Assembly (NCBI RefSeq): GCF_001039355.2 | Contig: NW_019775081.1 | Span: 35,971 to 99,970, forward strand | Length of the DNA: 64,000 nucleotides | Reading direction: 5' to 3' | Source of the DNA: Lingula anatina | Taxonomy: Eukaryota > Brachiopoda > Lingulata > Lingulida > Lingulidae | Shown here: in pieces, positions 39,408-53,500 of the stretch | Numbering within the stretch: the stretch's first letter is position 1 | How the letters are laid out: every line of letters starts with the position of its first letter | The notes under the pieces: model-generated | What the model was told of the DNA's origin: nothing | Database searches by the model: none | The model's input: only the letters and a program-made list of their open reading frames with translations | Position numbers and translations under genes: made by a program

Positions 39408-40178
39408 AATAATAAAAAAAAAACTCCCAGAGCATCAATTTTAATGCTGGTAAAATTGCTTTTGAAGAAGGGACACAAAACCTCTATTTCTGTAGGCTTG
39501 AAGGAGTGTGCAAAGTGAAATATTCACCCCCAGCTGGAGAGAATACCCTTTATACGTGTCAAAAGAGGGCGTTTCAGCATGTAGAAGTTATTCGCTGCTT
39601 TACGTAATGTTGATGCTGAACGCTTATCTCTACAGACCGTGCAGATGAAATGTAATCATGTTGTGCACACAGAGTAAGAGCCTGCGAGTAGCTTGTAAAT
39701 GTCTTGAATCATCGCGGGATGTGGCCTGTATTATTTTGCACGTGTTTGTTTGTATAACTCATTCCTTTAAAAGTATACTTAACGCGCTTGAAANAATAAT
39801 AAAAAAAAACTCCCAGAGCATCAATTTTAATGCTGGTAAAATTGCTTTTGAAGAAGGGACACAAAACCTCTATTTCTGTAGGCTTGAAGGAGTGTGCAAA
39901 GTGAAATATTCACCCCCAGCTGGAGAGAATACCCTTTATACGTGTCAAAAGAGGGCGTTTCAGCATGTAGAAGTTATTCGCTGCTTTACGTAATGTTGAT
40001 GCTGAACGCTTATCTCTACAGACCGTGCAGATGAAATGTAATCATGTTGTGCACACAGAGTAAGAGCCTGCGAGTAGCTTGTAAATGTCTTGAATCATCG
40101 CGGGATGTGGCCTGTATTATTTTGCACGTGTTTGTTTGTATAACTCATTCCTTTAAAAGTATACTTAACGCGCTTGAA
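39408..40178. repeat. perfect direct duplication of about 385 bp meeting at an n (39794)
   Basis: 39408-39793 and 39795-40178 appear identical apart from one base in an A-run (10 versus 9 A). Copy 1 ends and copy 2 starts exactly at the n. This is what appears when two overlapping contig ends are joined without merging. Identical open frames at 39658 and 40044 follow from it. Confidence 0.95.
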
Positions 40179-40640
40179 AATGTCAATAAGTCATATTTTT
40201 ATATAGGCCCTATCTATATATCCCGCAAAGATAATAAATAGTAATTATCTTTCCCGATTCACCGATTTGACATGTTAAAATCTCTCAAATAAAAGCATCT
40301 GGTGTCTACTAGAATATAATAAGTAAGAAGGATTTTTTCCTTTTTAGATTTTTAAATGAGATTTGGCGCGAAAACCCGGATACATAACAATTTAGATCTC
40401 ACGTGCACATTCATATTGACATAACCTACTGGCTGGGTCGACACGAACTAGAAGGATAGTTCAAACGTTACACTTATAAATAGCAAAATATGCTTGCACC
40501 AAAACCAATGGCTTTTCATTTAACGCAGACCTGTGCCCTTCAGGTGTTTTAGTAACGACTGCAGCAGATACTCATGTTATGGAGGCCTACATGGCCGTTA
40601 ATTGTGTATTTCGGGCTGGCATGTACCAGATGTATATTAT

Positions 40641-40705
40641 GTGTGTTTGTTGTTGTGGTGGTGGTGGTGGTGTGTGTGTGTGTGTGTGTGGGGGGGGGGG
40701 GGGGT
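40641..40705. repeat. GT/GGT-rich tract ending in a 15-G run
   Basis: (TTG)n, (GGT)n and (GT)n pass into a G-run at about 40690-40704. Could form a G-quadruplex. Confidence 0.85.
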
Positions 40706-41428
40706 GATACCAGTATGTGGCGCTGAAGCCCAAAGAGCATCAGTATACGAGAAACATGTTGTTTGCAAGGACGCCTATCCAGGTAGGAATGATTGTGACA
40801 TGATGATGCCGCTGGCAGCTGGGCCAGGGTTCCCATTTTGCCGCCAACGAAGTATAAATCAACGGCACTGAAGCCTTGTATGATTGTATGATTGTGTGTA
40901 ATGCGAACTTCTTTAACGACAACTATTAAGCTCTTATTCCAAAATCCGAACTTGTCAGAACACTTGAACAGAAAAAATAATATTGTTGAAAAGCAATTTA
41001 TATGAATTGAATGATAGCGTTACATTGCGCTTCATTGAGCAGTTCGTGAGTGGCTGGTACTGTAGTACAAATTTTACAGATACATATAGCAACTCCTTTA
41101 TGATTTTGTTTGATCTATCAATAATATTATGTGCAAAGAAGGGAGTGGGATATAAATCAATAACATTTATGTTAATTATGACTTTACGTGCGTGACATTT
41201 CGAACCAATCACCGTGTTCGTCATAATGGACTCTTCCATATGAGGTGCATTATTCTTTTGGTTAAATAATAAATCGGGTCTTAACTATTTATTGGGAACA
41301 TACTTGATAATCTTTTATATTTTGCAAATTTTATGTATAGTGCCTGTATCAGCAGAAAAAAAAACCAAACAAAAAATCTATTTTTTAAACAAAACTACAC
41401 AACCTGCTCCCCTCCTTTGAAAGTGTGA

Positions 41429-41454
41429 CCAATTGAAAAGCCGTGTATATAAAA
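41429..41454 (+). promoter_or_regulatory. probable SLC6 core promoter (CCAAT and TATA box)
   Basis: TATATAAAA at 41446-41454 lies about 90 bases before the start codon at 41544, with CCAAT at 41429-41433. This predicts transcription from about 41475-41485 and a 5'UTR of about 60 bases. Confidence 0.5.
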
Positions 41455-41543
41455 TGCATGAGAGAAGCCCGCCATCGAAACAGAATCAAGAAAATTTCTC
41501 GTAAACAAGTATTGAAGATTGTTGACTGGGAAACTAAACCAAA

Positions 41544-44500
41544 ATGCCTGATAAGAAGAAAACTCACTTGTCTCAGTTGGATGATGAAAAATCGGGCGTA
41601 ACTCTGATGAATAGTGTGAGTAGAATTGATTATTAATAAAAATAAATTGCAAAGTAATGAGAAAACGTGGAATTCTGAGGACTGCAGTACACGCCGCATA
41701 ATGTTACACTCTTTCTCTTGGTAATGGAAAATTTCCAAGACGACAGTCGGCAAAATACAAAGATGTTAGGTTTTTCAGGTTAAGGCTTTTGTAAGATAGC
41801 TTTGAGATAGCATTTTATTTCATAGTTAACTATGTCTTACTTGGAATTCGACAGGGGTGAGTGAGTATTTTTGTGAATGAGCCACATGGCTTGACCCATG
41901 ACGTATCATGACGTCACGGAAAAATACAGCGTTCCACGTGAATGATTGGTTGAAAAATTAAGAAACTAGGTTAACTATTTGGANGTACACGCCGCATAAT
42001 GTTACACTCTTTCTCTTGGTAATGGAAAATTTCCAAGACGACAGTCGGCAAAATACAAAGATGTTAGGTTTTTCAGGTTAAGGCTTTTGTAAGATAGCTT
42101 TGAGATAGCATTTTATTTCATAGTTAACTATGTCTTACTTGGAATTCGACAGGGGTGAGTGAGTATTTTTGTGAATGAGCCACATGGCTTGACCCATGAC
42201 GTATCATGACGTCACGGAAAAATACAGCGTTCCACGTGAATGATTGGTTGAAAAATTAAGAAACTAGGTTAACTATTTGGAGTCGTTCCCTTTCATTTAC
42301 AGAGCGGCATGCCTTTTATGTAATTGATGATCGTATGAATGGATACCTATTGTTTACCGTAGTTGTCGCGTTAAATATTAATTTTCCGCCTGATACTTCT
42401 ATACTGTGCGAACATTGATGAAAGTCAATTTACACTTTAATGCTGGCACTGGTGCCAAATTAATAAAGTGGCTATTGGGGCGTGGTGACTGTTGCGTTGT
42501 ATTATGTTTGCTAAGTTTATGAAATAGTTCTTTTCTTAGCGTATATAAATTATCTAAGTTTTTTTATCAAATAAAAAAAACTCTTCACTATCATTTTCCA
42601 TATTCTGAGAAGGGCGTGAGAAAGGGCAGAAATGTGAGAATGAAAATAAAAACGAGGTAAGGCAAAGCGGAACAAGATAAGCAACTTAGCAAACAAGATC
42701 AGATTTCAAGTTATTTTCGTCTGAATAACTTCACCTACTATTATAGTACACTCTGGTATGAATGCGTTCAATGATTAAAGATACCGTTGAGGTCTATCTC
42801 TGGCACACAAATCGCCCACATCGATATCCACACGTCAAAATCACGGCGCCAGATGTTCACGGGTTTCATGTTAGAGTCTATATTAATTATGGAAGGCAGC
42901 TGATTAATTTTGCAAAAGAAATTAAAGACATAATGGGAGTTATGTTGGTAGATGAGCCCAAATCTCTCTGCCTAAAAAAATAAAATGTTGATAACACATA
43001 GTCTATGTTCTATATGAAAAATTCCAAATTTGTAATTTTTCCTTTCTGTTTTAAATATATTCATTTTTGTCTCTTTAAAAACAGTAAGTTCTCAGACAAG
43101 AATCTTTATGAGAATAATTTTGGCAGTTTATGGACATATTTAGAGTTTAAGTACTTCATAAAATATTTATTTTCATTTTATTTGGCCCTTTTATTACTTA
43201 CATAAATATATATATATATATATATATTTTTTTTTTTTTGCATTGACAAATTAATGGGCAGTTGTCAAAGTATTAGGGAGCACCTTTCCTGATGTCCACT
43301 TGTAGTTGACCTGTCCATATTTGTTCTACCTCACGCCCCCAAACACAGCATAAATACCTCCTACAGATAAGGATGTTGTCATGAGTAATAGAGCACTCCT
43401 TATTATTGTATCCTTTACAGAAAAGTGCTGCTCGCTGGACTTTTTCCACACTGCTCCTTTGAATAAGAAAGGCATCTTAATGGTTTAAGTGTGCCCATTC
43501 ATTGTTGTTGTTGTCCTTAATAGCCCAAACATGATACCCTTGCATGATAGTTAACATCTCTATTAGCTCCTGTATACCTGACGGTAACTTAAACCTTGAA
43601 CATACCTGGCCATTGGCTTGGCTCATTTTAGGATAGAATTCCTTTTATCCAAATACTTGGATAATTGCAGGGAAATCTAATTTTGAACTAATTTTGTGAC
43701 AAATTTGGCCATGAAAGAAATAGAAAGGTTAGTTTTTCATAGCTCAGAAAAATTTGGCTTTTGACTTATCAGCTTGATTGGGATTAAGCACTAAGTAACT
43801 AAGTATAGTAGAGAGGGGAGGTACTTTTTTGTATCAGACCTTTATCAATAAAATGTTACAAGGAAGGAAGGAAGGGCAAATTACTTCCTAAATAGATATG
43901 ATGACATTTGATGTTAGTATAAGATTGATAAATAATAATGAATCATGTGTGAAACAACATTGGTTTTTAGGGTTGATTTGTGTTTGAAAGGAAAATATAT
44001 TAGTTTCCATCTACATATACTACCAGTGTAAAGTTTAAAGGCCATTCCACCCCCCCTGTGTAAATTCATTACCAGAGGAGAAGTGTTATTTTGATGGTTA
44101 CTATAGTTGCACAAGTCTAAAGGAATCGTACGTATGATGGGAATGCAAAATTGGTCAATAACAGAAACTACAAATTGACATATGCAATTATTCCAAACAC
44201 TCTGGACGTGTAATAATCGCAATTTTTATTGACATGAGCTGCTTGATCAAATTTCTATTGACATATCGACTCATACTAGCAGACGTTGCATAAGAACCGC
44301 ACAGAGTTGTACAATGGCACTGATTGCTTTTCATCTTTCATACACAAATTTTATCACTTGAGTTCTCATGTAGTTCAAGGGGCATTAGCGTATACATGGA
44401 TGAATGTTATCCAAGAAAGAATTTAAACCCCTTCCCCCTCCCCATAAAAATTTTTAAAAAGAAGGAAGGGGCAAATTTCAAAGGTGAAAGAGTAAAGAAA

Positions 44501-47500
44501 ATGGCTTCCAAAATGTACTTACCTTTTGCAAATGCCTGGTAAATTTCTAAAAATGACATAGTATGAATAAATTCTTACTTTTTGAAAAGGCACTTAATAC
44601 ATTTTATAGTGGATACGAAAAAACAAAAGAGTATGGTTTCTATTTTACAGTCAGGTTAAAATTTTCTTTGCTATACTGACTAGTTCAAAAGTCCGTATCT
44701 TACAGCTCTTTTCTCATTGACTGATGTGCAGTTCCTGGATGAGGTTTCAATAACACCAACCAAATTGAATGAAATTACAACATTCCAATCTCGATGTATT
44801 TTCAAGGAATGAAAATTTCAAAAAGCGTATAGTTTAAATTAGTGAATTTAATTAAAAAAATCTTTATTACTCAGGGTGCCAGCCTGGTTCATGGAAAGGA
44901 TGACGATTCCTCCGTGGGGACGTTCAGTAGCTCCAGTAGTATGAGCGGAGATGAGAACACTGAACGTGGAAACTGGACTGGACGCATGGACTTTCTGCTC
45001 TCTTGTGTGGGCTATGCTGTTGGTTTGGGAAACATCTGGAGATTCCCTTACCTGTGTTATAGAAATGGGGGAGGTAAGTTTTTCAAACATATTTCTTTTA
45101 GGGGAAAACAGCAATTGCTAATATGTAGAAGGTGATCAAAGGAGAGAAATAGAAAAAGAAAAATATGGTAAACGTACTAATTTACTGAAAATTTTAACTT
45201 GTTGGAAACTCCTGCAAAAACATAGGGTGTGGCGTAGAAAAGACAGATTAGGAATTCAAAGTGAAAAAAGCAAAAAAAAAAAAAAAAATTCATTACTGGC
45301 AACATTCTGCTTACAGCAAGACTTGTTTTACAGGGTTTTCAGTTCCACCATGCCTCTGGGATTATGTAACTCTTGTAGCTGAAAGCTTGTTTTGGTTTAG
45401 AATTTCTTTGCTTTTAGCATACTAAGTAAACTTCTGACCCAAAAAAATGTAAAGCAGAACTGATGTTGGTTCTAGGTGTGACTGGCGATTCTAAGCCAAA
45501 AGGTCACCTTGACATGTTTTTGAAACCTTTCGGGTTAAAGCATACTTATGGAATTACATAACACTGATGCCAAGTTGCGGTCTTGCCCCTGGAAATGTAT
45601 ATAATATGTCTGGAAACTGGACTTTCCCATGGAGGGCACCTGCGTGGGGCCTAATTCTCCATTTGATTGACGCAGTTCTGTCTTGTTTTTTAGTTTTTTT
45701 TTTCACATATCATGGTCAGAACCTTTTTTAGAGTAAGCTCTTTTGCAGAAATAAGCTGTGGTAAATGGTAGAGTAGATGTTTATTTACATTGCCAGTCGG
45801 GTTGTGTTCTGAAAAGTTTTGTACAAAACATTTTGTCCTGCCAGAAAGTCAACCTGTTAAATCCTCCCCCTCCCCTTATGACAAGTGGAAAAGGGGATAT
45901 GCAACCAAGTGTGTTGGTAATGCCATTATCTGAATCTGGATGATAAACTTTGAAGGAACCCGTAATTTGAATACTGATTGATAAGGCACCTGTCTAAAAA
46001 TTGCAGCGTAACCCACCTGCCTCCTTATAAAACATTTTCTGAAATCATATGGTAATGAGAGAGAAGTGATCATGATATTATTGCTGCACTTTTGCTAAGG
46101 CAATTCTGCTACATGTAAATATAAAAAGTAAAATATTCTCAGGAATTTTATGGGAAAAGTTTCCAGGGAAAATAGCACCATGGAAATGTACCCCTTTATC
46201 ACAAAGTTTTTCTCTGAATTCCAAATGGCAGGCAGCTTGATGAAAGTAGAGTAGTTGATACATTTTGGTATGTTTTACAGTACATACAAGATGGAATGTT
46301 AATGATGATGTACTAAGTGTAGTTTGCTGCACACTTACATTTAGCATTTAAATTTTCAAGTCTGCATGTAAGTACATGTAAACAGTTCTACCTCTGTTAG
46401 ATATCTCATTTTTCCAAGATATTTTCTATTTTTAAGAGTTTCAATTAGTGTTGGTAGCTTTATATAGATGAGCCTGCATTCCGCCTGCTTATTAGATTTA
46501 AAGAGCACATGCTCGACATTCAAAAGACAAGAAATTCAAAGACGATGATTAGATTTTGACTATGTCTGCCTGCCACAAATCTGAAGTGACTGGATGTACA
46601 AGGGCCCCCTATTTTTTTTTCGTAATATTTTGCACAAGCCTGCTGATCATGTGTGACTCATGGCAGTTGCACCTGAAATGTAGATCAGTTTTGCACCTGT
46701 TTTTGCATTTTAAACTCAACACATTTAACCTGTGCCTAAACTATTGAGTATTTTTATTGCCCCACAGCTTTAAGGAATAACAGCATTTCTTTAGAAAAAT
46801 TGAATTTGTGATCTGCCAACTCTGAATTCTTTTATTGGATCCAAATTATCTTATGTTCAGTGAATGTTTTCTGTCAAATCAGAAAAAAATGAATGCAGTT
46901 GCAGTTGTTATTAAAGAAAATTTGACTGAGAATTCTTACTGAAAATACCTGAATATAATCATATTTCAAACCAACAACCTAGCTCTTTGTAGTTTACTGT
47001 TATGTTGTATTAAAGTAAGAAACTAACAACAGAAACGTTTTCAAAAAGATATTTCGCTTTAAATGCCAGAAAATAATCAGAATTTGAATATGTTGTAAAT
47101 GATTCCTTTTTTCACAATTTCTTTTAGGAGCATTCCTCATTCCCTACATCACTTTCCTGCTGCTGTGTGGAATGCCCCTGTTTTTCCTGGAGGTGTCCTA
47201 CGGTCAGTTTGCCAGCCTGAGTCCCACTGCAGTATGGAAGCTGAGCCCTCTTTTCAAAGGTATGTTCTATTTAGTAGATATGTTTATGTTAGTTTGCAGG
47301 GAATTCACATCAGCTGCTGCTGCTCTGCAGGTTTTAATGGGGAACGTGGACCTGCTGAACTCTTAAAAATTAAGTTGTATTTGGAAATGGCACCAAGGAT
47401 TGACCAGGCTGTGAAGAACTCGAGTTGGATTAAACTTTTAAGACCACTCCTCTGTATTTTTCTCCCCCACAAAACTTTCAGTCACTTTTTCCTATCAGAT

Positions 47501-50500
47501 ACCTGAAGTGCTGAAGGTTGAAGTGCTGTGTTGTGCATGTATATTGATTTACTTGCCCTTTTTATGAGATGTTAAGATATAAAAAGTTTATAAAGGAGGA
47601 AAATACTGGGGGATTTTTCTTATACCTGTGCTTATACACTGTAGGTGCATGTAACATCCTTGCATATTTGACTGGTCTTACTGAAAGTGATGAATAAACA
47701 ATACTTTTGGCAAATAGAAAATACTTGCGATGTAAGAAGCTGCGAATACTAGTATAAGGTACAGCACATATTGATTTTCCGACATAAGACACATTTTTTA
47801 AATTGATCTTCCAACCATGCTCCATCCATGTGATAAACAACTCACTTGGGGATATGGAGACTTTTGTTTTACATTTCTCATTTTTTTTGCTTTGTGTTAA
47901 AAAAAATAAGTCCTGATATTTCTTGTAGGTGAGATTTATTAAACGAAATCTGTCAGTTACTTTTCTCCATGCTACTCCTGTCTGCCATTCAGTTAGTTAA
48001 TATAACCCTTCTTCCGGCTCGGCACTAATATGTCTGCCACATTTATTCTCATAATTAAATGTCAAATCACACAATCAATACGGTGGTTTATTTTCTCTTG
48101 ATTACACACGTCCATGCCTCTTTGTATTGGAGGTATTGGAAATACGTTTATGCAGTGCTTGTGTGTGAACAGCTTGATGGAAAAATCCATGACGTCAGGT
48201 TTTTCGTCTTCAGGCTCTGAAAGTACTTGCTTAGAGATTACAAACCATAAAAGAAACATTGATCTTACAACTCCACTTAGTAAAGGTCCTTTTTAAGAGC
48301 TTCAGGCAGGAGCTGACATTAGGCTAAATTTTGACTCATAATGTTACAATGGTTTACAATGACTTCTTTGCAAATCGAGCAAACAAACGAAATGATTGAT
48401 TGATTGCAGTACAAAAAGAGTGATGCGTAAAAAATATATAATCGTAAAAGATTTATAAGCACACTGTAAATTGATATGCTTTCTGTATATTTACCCTTGA
48501 TGTTGAGTAAATTTAGACTGTTTGTTGTCCGAAAATGAAATTTGTTGATGATTTTGTCCTTTGGTGCAATCAAGTTAAAACATACTATAGTTAATGTTAA
48601 TATATTTGAAAGGGTCTATTAGCATGGTGGATGGGGTGTTTATTTTGTGTGATGCACCCTTTTCCTATATATGAAGCAAAAAAAAAAAAAAAACTTTCCA
48701 AATTCCTCATAATTTTAGCTAAGGTTCTATGAATTTATATGTTTCTATATTCCACTCTATTTCATCTTGGCCACATTGTGTTATTCTTCTTTTTGGTAGG
48801 TTTTTCATAGGTTTCCTTTTTTTAACAAGTTGGGTGTAAGAAAGTTTTTGTCAGTGTTAAATTCTGATTCTGATCTAGAAGTTCTTTATTTTTTCTCTGT
48901 TGCCATCACAGGTCATCATTAGATGATGGTATTTATTTTTCGACTCTAGGTATTGGCTGGGGCATGGTCATCATCTCTGGAATCGTGTGTATCTACTACA
49001 ACATCATCATCACCTGGACATTGTACTACCTGGTGATGTCTCTCAGGTCGGTCCTGCCTTGGGCCAGCTGTGGGAACGAGTGGAACGATGACCGCTGTGC
49101 TCTTAGAGCACACAATGGAAATGAGACCTTGCTCAACCAGACTGCTGCCAATGAGACTGTCATGACTTACAACACCACCTTCAGTGTGAATGGCACTGAA
49201 GTGTCTGCAGTGCTGACCTCTGTTGTTGCTAATGCCTCAGAACTGCCCAAGCAGACCCCCAGTGAGCAGTACTGGCAGTAAGTGACTTTGTTTTTGAGAA
49301 AAGGTTGAAGATCGCTCGTTTCATTGTAATTTTTGTTGCTATCTCTGACTTGTATTAAGTCCTATTAAATACAAGTAATTTCAATATTTAACTCCACTAA
49401 GCATAAAGAAATTCATGTGTAATATTAACAGGTCCTGGGTTACTTCTCAATATATCTTTTAAAAGATAATTTTGAATTCAGTCTCACCTGTCATTTACCT
49501 TCTAGAAACCATGTCTTGGAGCTGACAAGTGGCATCGATGACCTTGGTGACATTCGTTGGCAGTTGCTGGTGTCTCTGATTGTGGCCTGGATCTTGGTGT
49601 TTCTGTGCCTGTTTAAGGGTGTCAAGTCCTCTGGCAGGGTGAGTGAACAAATGAGTTCCTGGATGTAAGGTCTCTTTTGTGTGGTACATATACCGGTAAT
49701 TACAAGTATCCAAGATAATAAATAAGATGTCTAAGACCAACCACCTGGTATTTAAGTTGCATCTTTTTGCAGACAGTGGAAAATTGCAGACAGTGTTGTA
49801 TGTCCATTATTGTTATTTAAAAATTCTTTCCTCTGGACAAAATTGTCTTTTCATTTGTTCATTTTTTCCTTGAAAAATTCACAGTCATTCTAGTTGTTAG
49901 GATACTGTGTGTGGTTTTCACCATTTAACCACTATTAAACTCTTAGACTACAAACTTCAGGTTGTGTATGTGACGGCTACGTTCCCCTATCTGGTGCTGA
50001 TCATCTTGCTGGTGCGGGGTGTTACCCTCCCAGGAGCCTTGAACGGAATCAAGTTCTACCTCATTCCAGATTTTGCAAAATTGGGCACCTTCAAAGTGAG
50101 TAAAATGTTGCATTTCCCGTTGCTGGGTGCTGTGCTGATTACTTTGACATTTTACACAGACTAAATACACACTGTGTTATTTATTGCCATTTAAGTCCTA
50201 GCACCTAACTCAAATTTTCACTTCTAAAGATAGACATATGGACTGCTACACTGATTGGAATAGCTTATATAACCTTTTTGTATCTTTAAAGAACAACATG
50301 TACATGCCACTATTTAAAGGGCATGTCATTTTCAAGAAAATTATTTTTGAAAATGTTGTCTTTACTGTCAACTCAGCTTTTATGCTAGGAGCAGAGATGA
50401 GACTTGTGGATTCTGAATTTTAGATGAACGTCAAAAATGCACTTTTGGTGCTTGTGGCTGTGTCATCAATTGAAATTTAGCTGCTTTTTGATTTTTCTTT

Positions 50501-53500
50501 GCTGTTTCATGAATAACAAAGAAATGAATTACTTTTACCAAAGCCATAATTATCTTAGATTACATACTTAAGATAGGCCATTGCATTAAAATGTCTGAAA
50601 ATATAGCAGTAGTTCTCATGCACACCACATTTGAGGGTGCTATGTGGAAGGTTAAATGTGCTACGTTGAAGAATAAATTATAGATTAGAGGCATTCGTTT
50701 ACAGAGTTGCTCGAGTTAAGAAAGGTCACAAGGAAATTCACTGGTTCAATTTTCATAGAAAGTATTCTTGTTAAATCACAATACACACACACGCACACAC
50801 ACACACACACACACATATTTAAAAAAAATACCAGTGACGTGTTATTTCTGAGATTAAGCTGCCTAGAGTCTAAATTAAATTTGGTTAAGGTACTTCAGTG
50901 CATATAAAATATAGCAGTTGTTTTGAATGCCAGTGTAGGTTCAAATGCAAAGGTATTCTTACTCAGACTATGAGTTATTTCAGTACAAATATTTGCATCA
51001 GTGCTAGACCCATCCTTGGTACTTAGACAGGTCTTCAAGTTCTCGGAACAGTTCTGATTTCAGTGCAATTCAAAACCATCCAGCTTTTCAATTTCCTGTT
51101 CTGAATGTATTTAGCAACAAAACATTTCTGCCCAAAATATGATAATAGATAACAGTGCAGAACCAACATGTTTCTCCAAATTATCTCAAATTGTGTGGAA
51201 AATCAGTGGAAAATCAAACAGCAACGTCCATCATGTTGTTCATACTTGGTCCATTTTCTATAGCACCTCTGTTGACAGGTTCAAGCATGTGTTGCATGCA
51301 GTATGATCATTTACAGAAATTGTTCATAAGGTTCCCAAGGTTTTATGATTTTGGGTTTCTGAGTAACAAGATTCTGTTAGTTATGTGCTTGATGGGTAAT
51401 TACTCCCTAGCTGGATTAGACAGGCGCAGCTCCAAACCAGCACGCAATGACTAATCCCTCAAAATTTGCAATCTGCTAAACTCCCATTATTCATCGCTGA
51501 GACAAATAATCAATATAGCACGAGGTTGCCTGCATGATGGAATATCTAATGCATGTACACGGATTTTTTTCTTGGAAGCTTTCAATAAGCAGCTCTCCAG
51601 TACATCTGTCTGGAAAAGGAAACAAAGGAAAATACTATTGATTACAAAATGGTGAAGGTGACCTTCTTTTGTCAAGATATTGTGCAAGGAAAAACACTGC
51701 TTGAGAAAAATTGCCTTGTAAGCTGAATAGCATGCTTATCTGCATTTAATCATTCCCATTTACAAAATTATACTTGGCTGTCTTAAGCTTGATAGAATTA
51801 GTAAAAGAAATGGGTTTCATTTTGTCTGCAGTTTTGCTGAATACTTCTGTACATTTAACATTGTACACATTACTAAAAATGTACCCCCCCCCCCTCCCTC
51901 CCATTACTCACCACTGCTACAATCTCAGAAAAAAGAAGCAATGTGTTTAAATGTAACAGACAAATACTGTACTGTTCTTTTGGTTATTAAAAAAAAAACC
52001 TGCCAAGTTCTCCAAATGTTGTAGTTTCATAATTTTACCTATTAAAGAGAATTCTTGCCTTTCATGTTTCAGGTGTGGGCAGAAGCTGCAGCTCAGATTT
52101 TCTACTCTGTGGGTGCAGCCTGGGGCGCTCTCATCACTATGTCTAGTTACAACAAGTTCAACAACAACTGCTTCAGGTAAATATATCATTCACTGTCATG
52201 ATGTAAAAAAGAAATTAAATGTATGATATTTATTTCAACAACTTAAGGAAAATTTGTTAGATTTTGATTTAGTTTGTTTTGTAGATTTTTTTCAGTGCAG
52301 TGCTTATCATAATGCTTTTTTTTTTTTTTTTTTTTTTAATAAAATTACCTGCATGTTAGACACTGCTGTTTGGAAAGACCTGAAATTAGTGTCTCCTTTA
52401 GCTAAATCTTTGAAGAAACATGGCCCCGAAAGATGTCTCTCAAATTCATTATTTCCATGTAAAGAGCACTAGATTTTTAGTGAGAGCGGATGTCTTAACT
52501 TTGCGGTGCTTCTTGCATGTTTTTCAACCAGTATCTTATTAAGATGCTATATATGTACGGCTTCTAAGCTGCTTATACAACTAAATCTTTGTACTAAGCC
52601 TCTATGAAAATAATTAAAAAGCTGACATTAGATTACTTAGTAAGTGAAGAGACGGGTATACCATACAAGTTACAACTTTTGTTGAGATGGCACTGAACAG
52701 TGTCAGCCTTTCAGTCCCCCCCACTAGATACCCTTCTCATCTAGGTGATTGGTTAACAATTATTGGCATTTTTTGTGGAATTTCATATTTTATGTCAGAA
52801 GATGTAGATTTATTTCATACTTAGCTTGCATTTTTTTTTTTTTTTGCTCCCTTCAGTACATTAATAATGATATGATGCTTTAAAAGGTTTTAGATTTAAA
52901 CATCCCGTATCCCTTATGGAAATTTCCTGTAGGATCCTTTTGGAAAATCTCTCCTGTAGGTCATTTATTACTGACTGTCAAGTTTTGTTACGCTGAGCAG
53001 AGCATAATATAACAATGTGAAAACACATTTGTAGCTATGTCAGAAATGCACTGTCTGCACATAACCAGATGCACTCCATCTGACCATGGAAGATAGCTAG
53101 CTAGCTCACAGTGTTCAGCAACCTTTATTAGGAAAACAGTCTGCCATTAGTTGCCTCTGGGAAGCCTGTATTGGATTTCTGTGGTTAGCTTGATACCATG
53201 CAGACTATATTGATTAGTTGCCTCGGCTTCTTCTGCTGCCTCTGAGGGGTGAATATTTTTGCAACTGCGCGCCTTTGACATGCAAGAGTATATGAAAGAC
53301 AACCCAAAATAGACACAGCTTAAAAGGTTAACACAATAAAACAAAAACTACTCTGATATTGTTAATGTCTTGTGAGAAGTTAGCTATCAAATTTATTTGC
53401 AGACTGCTGAACACATAAAACAAAGTTTGATGAGGTTAAGTTATGAAAAGACCAAGGTGCAATTTCGTGTGGTGTATTTTGGTATACTACATGACTTGAC

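Noticed and set aside
39658-40241. Two frames with the same N-terminal sequence, resembling a duplicated gene
   Set aside because: They arise from the perfect duplication across the n at 39794 and have no coding support.
41385-41753. 122-codon minus-strand frame
   Set aside because: Antisense to the SLC6 promoter and first exon; no family resemblance.
44842-44874. In-frame ATG just before SLC6 exon 2 as the true start
   Set aside because: The sequence is intron-like and ends in a good acceptor (TTTATTACTCAG); the upstream exon at 41544 fits better. Not fully excluded.
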